Positions 18,401 through 27,245 of a stretch of 64,000 nucleotides of DNA are shown in pieces (positions within the stretch are counted from its first letter, which is position 1; every line of letters starts with the position of its first letter). Below the pieces are notes generated by a model. That model was not told the origin of the DNA, did not search any database, and was given only the letters and a program-made list of their open reading frames with translations. Origin of the DNA: Chryseobacterium capnotolerans (GTDB lineage Bacteria > Bacteroidota > Bacteroidia > Flavobacteriales > Weeksellaceae); the NCBI RefSeq assembly GCF_021278965.1, contig NZ_CP065589.1, positions 563,001 through 627,000 on the forward strand. The letters are read 5' to 3'. The position numbers were made by a program, and so were the translations under genes.

Positions 18401-19064
18401 GTGCATTGGCTTCATATCCAAAAGTAACAGGCTTGTTTTTCCAGTCATTACCAGGGCTATTCTGATTTAAAACTCTATCAAGCGGAGAGTTTTCCAGGGT
18501 TTTATGAGCAAAAGGATAGGAATCATTAATATCATTAGATTGATAATAACTATTGGCACTATTTTCTACTCCGGTCTGGATATTTCCATTTAACGAGGCC
18601 ATAGGAACAGGAAGCCAGCTATCGACCTGTCTTCCAAATCCGTCATAAGGAATATGAGTTACCAAATCTTTTCCGCTAGAGGTAGATTTTATACTGACAG
18701 CCTGTTTAGGTCTTCCCAATCCATCAAAAAACTGAATATTTTGTATTTGTTGAAGAGATCCGTCTGAAACAGTAGTAGGCACTAAATACTGTCTGGTATA
18801 AATATAATTTTCGGTACCTGGAATATTATTGGATGAATAATCTACAGCGATAGGAGTATAGGTATCACCATTACCAGAGGATGCCCCGCCAATGTAGGCA
18901 CGAAAAGTTCCATTAATGGAATTGAATTGGAACCCTGGAAGCATACGTACACTTACTGGGTCCGCAACTTCAGTATTAGGAGCAGGAGGGGTTGTTAAAA
19001 CAATCTGTCCAAAATGATGAAGACTCCATAGCAACCCAATGCTTATATATATTTTCTTATGCAT
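15456..19064 (-). CDS. Full-length DUF6443/RHS-repeat protein with phospholipase-C-like C-terminal tip
   Basis: This 1202-residue exported protein has an N-terminal signal-like helix (IYISIGLLWSLHHFGQ), then a DUF6443 region (YTRQYLVPTTVSDGSLQ, FFDGLGRPKQAVS), YD/RHS repeats and the RHS-associated core (YNYTDHLGNTRLSYSKNGLG to GRWGVIDPLAEK) ending near residue 955. The variable tip of about 245 residues has ALHYFGDSYAHT (H1047, D1051, H1055), GHLFEGHTPD and an N-terminal GHFW, the pattern of the all-helical Zn-dependent phospholipase C / S1-P1 nuclease fold. In RHS proteins the shell encases the toxin and is cut at the core. It is fourth in the minus-strand run that begins with the T9SS protein at 24451. 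Confidence 0.88.
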   Translation of the reverse strand: MHKKIYISIGLLWSLHHFGQIVLTTPPAPNTEVADPVSVRMLPGFQFNSINGTFRAYIGGASSGNGDTYTPIAVDYSSNNIPGTENYIYTRQYLVPTTVSDGSLQQIQNIQFFDGLGRPKQAVSIKSTSSGKDLVTHIPYDGFGRQVDSWLPVPMASLNGNIQTGVENSANSYYQSNDINDSYPFAHKTLENSPLDRVLNQNSPGNDWKNKPVTFGYEANAQGEVKKYTTVTTWPDGATSSELSLSGTYGEAQLYKNTVTDEDHNKTIEFKNGKGQTLLVRKVISSSENADTYYVYNEYDQLAFVIPPLASVASAISATVKEDLCYQYRYDGKSRLVEKKLPGKGWEKMVYDKSDRLILTQDANLKDQNKWIITKYDKLGRVAYTGFLTGDDRAGRQNQIKDLVITEDRSTTGFARNGITVYYTDSAFVGEVPTILSVNYYDTYPQEAPVVTTVLNQEVLPQTQSSDLSTKSLPTANYTKNIENDSWTKGYTYYDKRGRVIAIHSLNHLGGYTKTESSLKFSGVPDYTLIEHKRTANDPKINIKETFEYDHQERLVRHWNQVNGGAQELLAENLYNDLGQLRVKNVGNTTGSPLQSIKYAYNIRGWMTKLNDPNNLQNKLFAYELRYNNPNNQYSGSARYNGNISQMSWITQNDAVLRNYSYEYDALNRLKEGRFWDAMNLDRGEYHEQLTYDFNGNIKTLLRRGKQLPGYTAPEVMDHLEYHYENGEQSNKLSYLKEIGTGNALSGYPLSSGSTGSTITYDANGNMTTQLDKGISSIQYNYLNLPGKVTQNSKVTDYLYRADGVKVRKVFGTETTDYLDGFQYTNSILKFFPTPEGYFNVETGKYVYNYTDHLGNTRLSYSKNGLGIEIIEENNYYPFGLKHEGYNSLLGNSAYQYKYNGKELQETGMYDYGARFYMPDIGRWGVIDPLAEKAVDWTPFRYAFNNPIKYLDTNGLYETDGHFWTVYLMATMMGRKDAYSLAYYTEAPDNIMARNGEVLSSPSTWLNPVEQRRLHALTSGTSISARDNAIDMLSNAGTYEEMGNALHYFGDSYAHTQRNDDRLMYPTGRGHLFEGHTPDKISERPELYREYVNNLANVLSAKLGGGKIDMFTFNYVANNGGTTEQNSAVFETEIRIREGAKTFSVAGNQVGTINNYLNARNNHFSGKAKTNVVNTNVDMYKRNKKGEWEKTTENRTFVTFAQ
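16260..16740 (-). repeat. RHS core repeat, copy A (expressed locus)
   Basis: This is the core segment of the full-length gene that matches copies B (14430-14890) and C (12640-13112) almost base for base. It marks where an orphan tip could be exchanged into the expressed gene. Confidence 0.85.
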
Positions 19065-19081
19065 TATTCTATATTAGCAGA

Positions 19082-19210
19082 TTAGTTCTTTGTATTGAAA
19101 TGAGAATCATAAGCATCTACTAATAGGGATTCAGATACTGTATGAACAATATCTACTGATATATATAGTGGAATGGTTAAAGTTTCTGTAGTGAATATTA
19201 TTTTTTTCAT
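19082..19210 (-). CDS. Small ORF (42 residues) between the two giant RHS genes
   Basis: ATG at 19210 opens MKKIIFTTETLTIPLYISVD and the frame closes at 19082. It lies 11 bp after the upstream YD-protein stop and 17 bp before the RHS start, on the same strand. No family is recognised and there is no obvious signal peptide or membrane helix. It could be a small real gene, a translational spacer, or the decayed end of a larger gene. Confidence 0.35.
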   Translation of the reverse strand: MKKIIFTTETLTIPLYISVDIVHTVSESLLVDAYDSHFNTKN

Positions 19211-19221
19211 AATTTGAGTTA

Positions 19222-22200
19222 TCATTGTTTATAGTTATATTTAAATTCTTTTAATAGTTTTCCTGTATTACTTTGCTCTCTGACTTCTTTAAGTCTGCCT
19301 GCAGTATCATACATATAAACTTCCCTGATTCCGGATGGTGGAGTAACGCTTCGTACTCCAACTAAAGGATCGTATGTATAGGTTGTAATTTGGTAATTAG
19401 AAAGGTTACTTCTGAAATTGTTAAGAGCGTTTAACAAATTGGTTTCATCATTATTTCTTTCAGCGGTAGTATCCAGATTAGAGGCATTAATGATCCCATC
19501 TATTAAAGACTGGCTAATATTTTCCAGTTTTGCATTTTCAATCTTGGCGATAGGTTTGGTTTGATTGTACCCCCAGATGATAACTGTAGAAATCCCACCC
19601 TTTGTTGTATACTGAAGAAGGTTACCTTTTTTGTTATCGTATTTATCGTAACTTACTTCAATATTCGTAATTGTAGGGTTCTGGAGACCATAAGATAAGA
19701 CAGAAATAGGAAGTACCAAATTTCCAGTTTGAGGTGTTGGTAATGAAGTTGGATAGATGGTTTCTGTTTTACTTAAAGTATTATTAGAATCATTTGTCGT
19801 AATTATTTCTAACGGAATCCCAATCATATTTTTATTCACCATTAATTGATTCCCTTTGTTGTAAGCATATTTGAATGTAGTATTAAGAATACTTCCTTCG
19901 GAAAATGAATCTCTCTTTGAAGTTAATAGAGTTGGATATAATGGCTCATCATAAAAATATTCAGACGTATTTGTAATTTTTCTTCCCCCAGTAAAATAAT
20001 TGGTAACCGTTTCCTTCTTCAATAAAAATGCATCAGTATGTTTTACAAATATAGGAAAGTAACCAGGTTGAGTAGTAGTATTCAGGCCTATATAAGATGG
20101 GAAAATACCGTTTATAGAAACATCTGGATCCATCATTGAAGCTCCTGCATAAGTATTTCGTAATGGAGTTCCTCCTGGCCAATAATCAATAGGTGATATT
20201 AATGCATATAATAGCATTTTTATGTTTCTTTGATTATAATATTCTGCTGTTGCCTGTGGTGGTCCTGAAAGATAAAAGTCTCTGTTGACTTTTTTTATTG
20301 TATCATTGTTATTATTAAATGCAATATATTTTAATAATTCACCATTTCTCCAATCTCTACTTTCCATAAATTCATATTTCGCCTGAGTACTTTCTACATA
20401 AGCGAGTGAGTTATCTCCAGTTTGTAGTGGAGGTTCTACATAGTATTGATATATTTCTTTACCTTTAGTGTTATTAGATGCATCTGTTTTTATTACTTCT
20501 ACATTTGTATAACCTATAGTTTTTCCCTGAGTTCTCATCCCGGCAGTAGCTGGTCTGACTGAAATTTCTGTTCCGTCTTCAATTGTTTTTAAAACACCTC
20601 CGTTACCAGAGCATGAATGGCTCTTAATTTGCCCAAAACGATTATTTTTAGTGTACATAGGGATATTAAATAATATACCACTTGAAAGTTGTTGGTTTCC
20701 ATCTTTTATATAAGAATATTTTGTAGAATGTTTATATATACCATTATCATACTGTTTGATTTCTTTAATTCGTATTCCTCCTCCATAAATGACATCATCA
20801 TATGGCTTGAAATTAGGATCTTTTTCATCCCAACTAAAAGTGATTTGTGAATAAAAAAAGATATAATCGGAGAGATTACTTCCCCAATTTAATCCACCCC
20901 AATATTCATGTTTTATTTCAGCATAAACCTTTTGGTTTGGAACATCAGTGTTATTAAAAGAATTCCTTGTAATTGATTGTGTAGTTCCCATTGGGGAAGC
21001 TTGAAACCAGTAGGTCTTTACACCATTTTTGTAATAGAAAATACTTAATTCAGCAATTATAGAGCTTTCACTTATATGATTTGAAAAATTAGATGCTTTA
21101 AATGTGGAACTATAATCTATATTCAATATTCCCTGCTTATCATAATTTGTTAAATCAACTTCCCAAACATAAGTTTTTACTGGTCCAGTATTAGTTGTTG
21201 GTGAGGCAGGATCATCTGTAATCAAGTTAGGACCATTTGCATAGCCGCTTACTTTGAAGAAGCTACTTTTTGTAGGTTTCTTTTTAGGGGGAAGAAAATA
21301 ATGTTCCTCATTGGGCTTATATAAAAAAGAACTTGCTGTATTAGCTTCATAAATGTATTCATTCTTTCCTCCCTCAGGATATGTAATCGATTTTAGTGAA
21401 AATGTTTTAACAAGGTTAGGGTCAACGTTTTTATCTGATTTCTGAATAACATTATTTCCAAGATCAGAAACAAGCCCCTTAATGGTAGTAGCAATACCTG
21501 TCCTAGTATCAATGTATTTTATAGGGACGTTGGGAAATCCATCATTATTAAGTTTACCATTATAGTATCCCCAGTGATCTGTTGCATAAGATAATCGTTG
21601 TGTCATATTGGAACCCTCATAATATTCAAATGAAGTAGAAATACATTTTCCATCCTTGTCACATTCATCATAAGAAATCAATTTTAATTTTTTAGCTGGA
21701 TTTTCTGTTGGATCTGTAGTACCCGAAGCTTCAATTATAGTTTGAAAATAATCATAATTAAATTTTTTTTCAGAAATGAACTCCCCTGATTTACTTCTAA
21801 TAATAATCTTATCTAGTTTTTTTAAATCACTAAAATCTAATCGATTAGAATAAATAAAGTTTACAATAGCATCTGTAGTCTCTATCTTATCTAATAGAGC
21901 TTCTTTCGTCGAATATTGTGTGTCAAAATTTGGGGTTATCCCTTCAGAACCAGGTGGATCTGGAAAATTACACCCTGTCACATAATTATGACGAGTATAT
22001 TTGATAAATTTTACTTGTGGCGGGAGCTCTCGTTTAAGAATATTATTCGATATATAAGAGAAATTAATTTCATTATTATCAATTCCTTTTAATTTCTTAA
22101 TTTTCCAAGCATTTGCTCCATAATAGTTACTTTCTGACATACCACCGTTATAACTGAAAGTTTCTACCCCGTCTCCTCCAAAAGTATACTTTAATCCATC

Positions 22201-22824
22201 AGTAGCAGTAACATTAATAGTATCAATTTGATTTCTATTTGTTCTGATATTTTTGATATAATAATCAATCTTCAAATCTGATATTGGAAAAGTTGCAATC
22301 CTTTTATTTTTAGGATTATATAAAAAACTACCTGTAAAATTGTTTATAGATAAATTAAACTCGTCTGACATGAGGTCAGCAATAGATTCATTATACATTC
22401 CGTTTGTTGCAAAAATCAATCTCAGCTGTTGATTATCAATTCCGCTAGTAAGAAACCCCTCAATATTATCATTCTGTTTCATCACTCCATTTTCGTCTGT
22501 ATATCCGTTTATTTTTCTAGTTATAGGTGAGATAGTACCAATAGACCAGCCTAAACCTACAGTACCCGCAATTTCTGAAACCAGAATTCCTCCAGAGTGA
22601 TAATTTAAGGTAATAGGTACTTCTATACCTCCAGATTTAACAGTATAGATAGGTATTGAGATATTCGGAACTCCTGTATAGTTGGAAACAGGTGTTTCCT
22701 GATACTTTACCAAACTACTTGTTTCTGGTGCATACGGAAATATATTTCGAGGGTCTTTAAATATTTGGGAAACCCCAATTGAATATATGAATGTGAATAT
22801 TATTGTTATTAGAATCTTCTTCAT
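19222..22824 (-). CDS. Giant SpvB-like / YD-repeat secreted protein
   Basis: This 1200-residue protein has a signal peptide (MKKILITIIFTFIYSIGVSQ). Its N-terminal domain is SpvB-like: YTGVPNISIPIYTVKSGG, ITLNYHSGGILVSEIAG and VGLGWSIGTISPITRKINGY. A long beta-rich region follows, and the C-terminus has YD-type repeats (TYDPLVGVRSVTPPSGIREV, YMYDTAGRLKEVREQ). Such proteins resemble the B/C cocoon of Tc-type toxins, but no toxin tip or RHS core motif is visible here. It sits 5 bp after the T9SS protein and upstream of the full-length RHS gene, so the three may form one surface complex. That is inference. Confidence 0.85.
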   Translation of the reverse strand: MKKILITIIFTFIYSIGVSQIFKDPRNIFPYAPETSSLVKYQETPVSNYTGVPNISIPIYTVKSGGIEVPITLNYHSGGILVSEIAGTVGLGWSIGTISPITRKINGYTDENGVMKQNDNIEGFLTSGIDNQQLRLIFATNGMYNESIADLMSDEFNLSINNFTGSFLYNPKNKRIATFPISDLKIDYYIKNIRTNRNQIDTINVTATDGLKYTFGGDGVETFSYNGGMSESNYYGANAWKIKKLKGIDNNEINFSYISNNILKRELPPQVKFIKYTRHNYVTGCNFPDPPGSEGITPNFDTQYSTKEALLDKIETTDAIVNFIYSNRLDFSDLKKLDKIIIRSKSGEFISEKKFNYDYFQTIIEASGTTDPTENPAKKLKLISYDECDKDGKCISTSFEYYEGSNMTQRLSYATDHWGYYNGKLNNDGFPNVPIKYIDTRTGIATTIKGLVSDLGNNVIQKSDKNVDPNLVKTFSLKSITYPEGGKNEYIYEANTASSFLYKPNEEHYFLPPKKKPTKSSFFKVSGYANGPNLITDDPASPTTNTGPVKTYVWEVDLTNYDKQGILNIDYSSTFKASNFSNHISESSIIAELSIFYYKNGVKTYWFQASPMGTTQSITRNSFNNTDVPNQKVYAEIKHEYWGGLNWGSNLSDYIFFYSQITFSWDEKDPNFKPYDDVIYGGGIRIKEIKQYDNGIYKHSTKYSYIKDGNQQLSSGILFNIPMYTKNNRFGQIKSHSCSGNGGVLKTIEDGTEISVRPATAGMRTQGKTIGYTNVEVIKTDASNNTKGKEIYQYYVEPPLQTGDNSLAYVESTQAKYEFMESRDWRNGELLKYIAFNNNNDTIKKVNRDFYLSGPPQATAEYYNQRNIKMLLYALISPIDYWPGGTPLRNTYAGASMMDPDVSINGIFPSYIGLNTTTQPGYFPIFVKHTDAFLLKKETVTNYFTGGRKITNTSEYFYDEPLYPTLLTSKRDSFSEGSILNTTFKYAYNKGNQLMVNKNMIGIPLEIITTNDSNNTLSKTETIYPTSLPTPQTGNLVLPISVLSYGLQNPTITNIEVSYDKYDNKKGNLLQYTTKGGISTVIIWGYNQTKPIAKIENAKLENISQSLIDGIINASNLDTTAERNNDETNLLNALNNFRSNLSNYQITTYTYDPLVGVRSVTPPSGIREVYMYDTAGRLKEVREQSNTGKLLKEFKYNYKQ

Positions 22825-22829
22825 TAGCT

Positions 22830-24451
22830 TTATTTCTTAATCAGTTTGGAATTCGCTATTTTGTTAGCATCTGTTTTTATGGTTACTAAGTAAGCACCTT
22901 GAATAAGTGCTTGGGTATCAATCTTCGCCACTCTGTTCTTGGTTTTTAAACTCTGAAGCTGTCTTCCACTCATATCATACAGCATAATATCAGCTTCTTT
23001 AAATTCAAAGCCTATTTCTACATAAGCATAATCTGATACTGGGTTTGGATAAATCTTGATGTCATATTTGGCAATCAGATCACTCACCTGTTTGTCTCCC
23101 AGCTTTACAATCTTCCAGTTTTCTTTCCCCAGTTCTTTAGCACTTGTTCCCGCTAACACAATAGAACCGTCTCTGTTTAGTTTCAAGTCTGAAAGTCTCT
23201 CTTCTTTCTGTCTGGATTCTCCTGTAACGTGTTTTCTCCACTGCTCATTTCCATTGCTGTCTAAATACAGTATCCAAAAGGTTTCATCATTTTCTTGTAT
23301 TCTTCCTTCAGCCTGAGTGTAACCACCTAATAAGATTCCTTTTGAAGATTGATTGTCTGCGGAATGAATCACACTCATTCCCATCAGGATATCACGATTT
23401 TTGAAATTGTAGGATTTCTGCCATTGTTCATCACCTCTTTCATTTAGGGAAATTAACCAAAGGTCTGTTCCATCTTCAATGCCCACTGTTTTGTTTCCGG
23501 ATCTTTCGGATCTGGATTCTCCACCAATGATATAACCATTTGATGTTAATGCCAGTGTTCTGATATGGTCATCTCCTTTCCCTCCAAAGTTCTTTTCCCA
23601 TTCAACTTTTCCATTTTTGTCCAGTTTGACAATCCAGTAGTCGCCTTCACCAAAATTGCTGCTTTGTTTTGAGGCAGCAGATATCAGGTTGCGGGTAGCA
23701 GTACTTCCAGTCGAAGATTTACTTTCAGGATTTCTAACCCCAGAATCCTTAACTTCGGAACTTCTGGAGTAAATTCCTAGTAAAGCTCCACCATCCTTTG
23801 TTGGGATCATCTTTTCAACTTCATCCAACCCTTTTCCACCTAGGATCAGTTGGGAAATTTCTTTTCCTTCTTTATCCAATCTGGTGATCCAAACATCTTT
23901 AGAGCCATAGCCTTTGGATGAGTTTTGTACATTTCCGGCAATAAAGAATCCAAGATCTGTAGTTTGAATGACTGCTTTGGCTTCTTCATCTGAATTGGTT
24001 CCCAGAGTTTTTTGCCATAATTCATCCCCAAATTCATTGATTCGGATCAGCCACATATCAGATCCGCCTTTGGAGTCATCTTTTTATCCAGACCTTTATC
24101 TGAATACGAAGTTCCGGCTACAAGAAACCCGCCGTCCTGGGTAGATACCGTTGCAGAGAGATAATCATGATTATTTCCTGAAAAATACTTTTCCCAGGTC
24201 TGTTCTCCTTGTTGATTCAGTTTCACCAAATGGAAATCATAACCGTTGTTCTGTTTACTTCCAGCCTCCAAATTCCCGTTTCTTGACTGTATAGAACTTC
24301 CGGTGATAAGATATTGCTGATCGATTGTTGTCGTCACCTGACTTAGAAAATCCTGGGTAGAGGATTGGATGTCTTTTTGCCAGAGAACTTCCTGGGCTGC
24401 TACCCCTGAAATTGTAGATAAAGTCCATATACTGAGATAAAGTTTTTTCAT
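22830..24451 (-). pseudogene. T9SS-sorted repeat protein, -1 frameshift
   Basis: The first frame (24047-24451) has a signal peptide (MKKLYLSIWTLSTISGVAAQ) and repeats of the type WEKYFSGNNHDYLSATVSTQDGGF. It breaks at DKKMTPKADLICG. The second frame (22830 to about 24070) continues with WLIRINEFGDELWQKTLG repeats, likely a beta-propeller, and ends with a Por-type C-terminal sorting domain (IKIYPNPVSDYAYVEI, YDMSGRQL, LIQGAYLVTI, LIKK). Restoring A6 in the run at 24081-24085 gives LDKKDDSKGGSDMWLIR, one protein of about 540 residues. The sorting domain directs export by type IX secretion and surface attachment. It is the first gene of the RHS operon. Confidence 0.88.
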
Positions 24452-24654
24452 TCCCTGTTGTTTATTAATAGTAATTTTAAAATTGCACGAAATTAATATT
24501 TATTAACATTTTTTAACGCTCATTGTCAGGTGAATTAATATGAGTTTTATCACATTGGAGTAGAGTTAAACTTAAATTTGATTACTAAGAAAATCTCTTA
24601 AATCATTATGATGTAGATTAGAGAGTATATGCCTAAAAACTATCCGGTAGAAAT

Positions 24655-24685
24655 GAGAACGATGCGAGAACGATGCGAGAACGAT
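24655..24685. repeat. Short tandem repeat GAGAACGATGC x ~2.8
   Basis: Eleven-base units GAGAACGATGC occur twice and then partially a third time. They lie in the 676-bp stretch between the T9SS gene and der, which otherwise holds only the tRNA, its terminator and the der leader. Confidence 0.7.
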
Positions 24686-24757
24686 AGAGTAAGAGGGATG
24701 GGATTTAAGAATATAATCAGATATCTTTGAGTAGCAGTAGTCAAATGATAAAACAAA

Positions 24758-24788
24758 AAGCAATCTTCCGATCATCAGAAGATTGCTT
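24758..24788 (-). terminator. Terminator after tRNA-Gln
   Basis: AAGCAATCTTC / GAAGATTGCTT is a perfect 11-bp stem with a 9-base loop. On the minus strand it is followed by TTTTTGTTTTAT, so it terminates the tRNA transcript. Confidence 0.8.
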
Positions 24789-24798
24789 GTGCTCAATG

Positions 24799-24869
24799 TA
24801 GACCCACAGGGATTCGAACCCCAGATGACTGAACCAAAATCAGTAGTGTTACCGCTACACCATGGGTCT
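24799..24869 (-). tRNA. tRNA-Gln (anticodon UUG)
   Basis: Read on the minus strand, the acceptor arms AGACCCA / TGGGTCT pair perfectly. The D arm contains AGCGGTA. The anticodon stem ACTGA / TCAGT encloses the loop TTTTGGT with anticodon UUG. The T arm carries TTCGAAT. It is 71 bases including the discriminator A, and CCA is not encoded. tRNA genes are common island borders, and this one lies just outside the RHS operon. Confidence 0.97.
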
Positions 24870-25037
24870 GTTTTGATGTGGCAAAATTAGAAAAATTATT
24901 TGAATTACAAAACCTCAAATTAAAAAATTACCGACATAATAACGTGATAAAGGGCTTATCCGCTGATATCCAAATAATTATTTTTCACGATTTTTTTTCG
25001 AAATAAGGAAGACTTTTAATACTAAATAATAAAATCT

Positions 25038-25127
25038 TATCTTTGCAAAAAAATTGGGCTCCAAAAGTTGGAGTAACCCATTAATAACTTATCCTTAGCG
25101 CAGCAAAAGGATTATTAAACATTTTTT
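25038..25127 (+). promoter_or_regulatory. der promoter and structured leader
   Basis: The -7 box TATCTTTG lies at 25038-25045. The predicted ~75-base leader is largely two hairpins: TGGGCTCCAA / TTGGAGTAACCCA (25055-25080) and ATCCTT / AAGGAT (25091-25112), the latter ending 15 bases before the der start codon. No known riboswitch is recognised. Confidence 0.5.
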
Positions 25128-26438
25128 ATGTCAAATATTGTCGCAATCGTTGGACGTCCCAACGTAGGAAAATCCACGCTTTTTAACCGTTTATTAGAGA
25201 GAAGAGAGGCTATTGTAGATTCTACAGCCGGTGTAACCAGAGACCGCCACTACGGAAAATCTGACTGGAATGGAGTAGACTTTACGGTAATTGATACCGG
25301 AGGATATGATGTAGGTACGGATGATATCTTTGAAGAAGAAATCCGTAAGCAGGTACAATTGGCAGTAGATGAAGCCACTTCTATTATCTTTATGATGAAT
25401 GTGGAAGAAGGACTTACTGATACTGACTACGAAATTTACAGATTGCTAAGAAGATCGAATAAACCAATTTATATTGTAATCAATAAAGTAGATTCATCGA
25501 AAGAAGAACTTCCTGCAACAGAATTCTATCAATTAGGAATTGATAAATACTATACGCTTTCTTCTGCTACAGGTTCAGGAACCGGAGATCTATTGGATGA
25601 TATCGTTAAAGATTTTCCAACAACAGAGTATAAAGATCCTTTTGAAGGATTACCTAAGATCACCATCGCTGGTCGTCCGAACGTAGGAAAGTCCACAATG
25701 ACCAATGCCTTACTGGATGTTGAAAGAAACATCGTAACAGATATTGCAGGAACTACAAGAGATAGTATCCAGACTCTATATAACAAATTTGGACACGAGT
25801 TTGTGTTGGTAGATACAGCCGGAATGAGAAGAAAGTCTAAAGTAAATGAAGACTTAGAATTTTATTCTGTAATGAGATCTATCCGTTCTATTGAGTATTC
25901 TGATGTGGTTATCATCATGGTAGATGCTACCCAGGGATGGGAATCTCAGGATATGAATATCTTCGGATTGGCACAGAAAAACAGAAAAGGAATCGTCATC
26001 CTTGTCAATAAATGGGATTTGATCGAAGACAAGGAAACCAATACGATGCGTGATTTCGAAAAATCAATCAAAGATAAAATTGGTCAGTTCCAGGATATTC
26101 CGATTCTATTTGTTTCTGCACTAACGAAGCAGAGAATCTTAAAAGCAGTAGAAGTAGCAATGCAGGTGTATGATGATCGTAAAAAGAAGATCAAAACTTC
26201 AAAACTGAACGAAGTAATGCTTCCTATTTTCGAAAATACACCACCACCGGCATTGAAAGGAAAATATATTAAGATCAAATATTGCGTTCAGCTTCCTACA
26301 CCATCACCTCAGTTTGTGTTCTTCTGTAACCTGCCACAGTATGTGAAGGAACCCTATAAAAGATTTACTGAAAACCAGTTGAGAAAACAATTCGGGTTTA
26401 CCGGAGTTCCAATTGAAGTGTATTTCAGACAAAAATAA
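25128..26438 (+). CDS. der: Ribosome assembly GTPase Der (EngA)
   Basis: This essential double-GTPase for 50S subunit maturation is 436 residues, standard length. G domain 1 has GRPNVGKST near residue 8, DTGGYDVG and NKVD. G domain 2 has GRPNVGKSTMTNALL, DTAGMRRKSKV and NKWDLIE. The KH-like C-terminal domain ends FGFTGVPIEVYFRQK. The two tandem G domains are diagnostic. It is monocistronic, with its own promoter and a strong terminator. Confidence 0.98.
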   Translation: MSNIVAIVGRPNVGKSTLFNRLLERREAIVDSTAGVTRDRHYGKSDWNGVDFTVIDTGGYDVGTDDIFEEEIRKQVQLAVDEATSIIFMMNVEEGLTDTDYEIYRLLRRSNKPIYIVINKVDSSKEELPATEFYQLGIDKYYTLSSATGSGTGDLLDDIVKDFPTTEYKDPFEGLPKITIAGRPNVGKSTMTNALLDVERNIVTDIAGTTRDSIQTLYNKFGHEFVLVDTAGMRRKSKVNEDLEFYSVMRSIRSIEYSDVVIIMVDATQGWESQDMNIFGLAQKNRKGIVILVNKWDLIEDKETNTMRDFEKSIKDKIGQFQDIPILFVSALTKQRILKAVEVAMQVYDDRKKKIKTSKLNEVMLPIFENTPPPALKGKYIKIKYCVQLPTPSPQFVFFCNLPQYVKEPYKRFTENQLRKQFGFTGVPIEVYFRQK

Positions 26439-26454
26439 AAATAACTTTTTAATA

Positions 26455-26487
26455 AAAATCTGGTAAGGAAACTTACCAGATTTTTTA
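26455..26487 (+). terminator. der terminator
   Basis: AATCTGGTAAG-GAAA-CTTACCAGATT is a perfect stem followed by TTTTTAT, 16 bp after the der stop. Confidence 0.92.
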
Positions 26488-26538
26488 TAGACATACTTAT
26501 TCTATTCGCTGTCAAACTTCAATTTCATTTTTTAGTTG

Positions 26539-26546
26539 TAATTTTG
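26539..26546 (+). promoter_or_regulatory. upp -7 promoter element
   Basis: TAATTTTG lies 44 bp before the upp start. No matching -33 box is seen. Confidence 0.5.
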
Positions 26547-26590
26547 CAGGAATTAATGTTTTACTAACTGTAATTAAAACCTAAATCTTC

Positions 26591-27241
26591 ATGCTTACTA
26601 TTTTATCGCAAAATTTTTCCCTTGTTAATGAATGGATTAATGAACTTCGAAACGTTCAGGTTCAGCATGACCGAATGAGATTTCGAAGAAATATGGAAAG
26701 AATCGGAGAAATTGCGGCCTTTGAAATCAGTAAAGGATTGGAAGTAAGAGATGTTGAAATCCAAACCCCTTTAGATACCATTAAAACCAGAGAAATTGCT
26801 GTACAACCTGTGATTACAACCATTTTAAGAGCAGGTGTTCCATTATTTGAAGGAATTCTTAGCTATCTTGACAGAGCGGATTGTGGTTTTGTAGCAGCGT
26901 ACAGAAAACACGATGCTAATGATTATTTCTCCATCAAACAAGATTATCTGACGTGCCCAAGTATTGAAGGGAGGCCTTTAATCGTAGCAGATCCCATGTT
27001 GGCAACCGGAGCTTCCCTGATTGAAGCGATCAAAGATTTATTGACCAATGGGAATCCAACACAGCTTCACATTGTAGCAGCTATTGCCTCAAGGCAAGGT
27101 GTAGAAACTGTTCAAAATGCCTATCCTGATGCTCACATTTGGGTAGGAGCTATTGATGAAGAATTAACATCCAAGGGCTATATCACTCCAGGATTAGGAG
27201 ATGCCGGAGATTTAAGCTACGGAGAAAAGCTTCAACGATAA
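26591..27241 (+). CDS. upp: Uracil phosphoribosyltransferase
   Basis: This salvage enzyme makes UMP from uracil and PRPP in the cytoplasm. The 216-residue protein has the UPRT pattern: VQPVITTILRAGVPLFEGIL, the PRPP-binding loop VADPMLATGASLIEAI, and the C-terminal uracil-binding block GAIDEELTSKGYITPGLGDAGDLSYG. Length and motifs are complete. Its stop lies 4 bp from the convergent stop of the alpha/beta hydrolase, with no terminator between them. Confidence 0.97.
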   Translation: MLTILSQNFSLVNEWINELRNVQVQHDRMRFRRNMERIGEIAAFEISKGLEVRDVEIQTPLDTIKTREIAVQPVITTILRAGVPLFEGILSYLDRADCGFVAAYRKHDANDYFSIKQDYLTCPSIEGRPLIVADPMLATGASLIEAIKDLLTNGNPTQLHIVAAIASRQGVETVQNAYPDAHIWVGAIDEELTSKGYITPGLGDAGDLSYGEKLQR

Positions 27242-27245
27242 TGAT

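Noticed and set aside
11446..24451. RHS locus as a type VI secretion effector cluster
   Set aside because: No VgrG, PAAR, Hcp or chaperone genes are present; the associated secretion signal is a type IX sorting domain.
24572..24796. 74-residue minus-strand open frame beside tRNA-Gln
   Set aside because: It overlaps the tRNA terminator and the GAGAACGATGC repeat and shows no family pattern.
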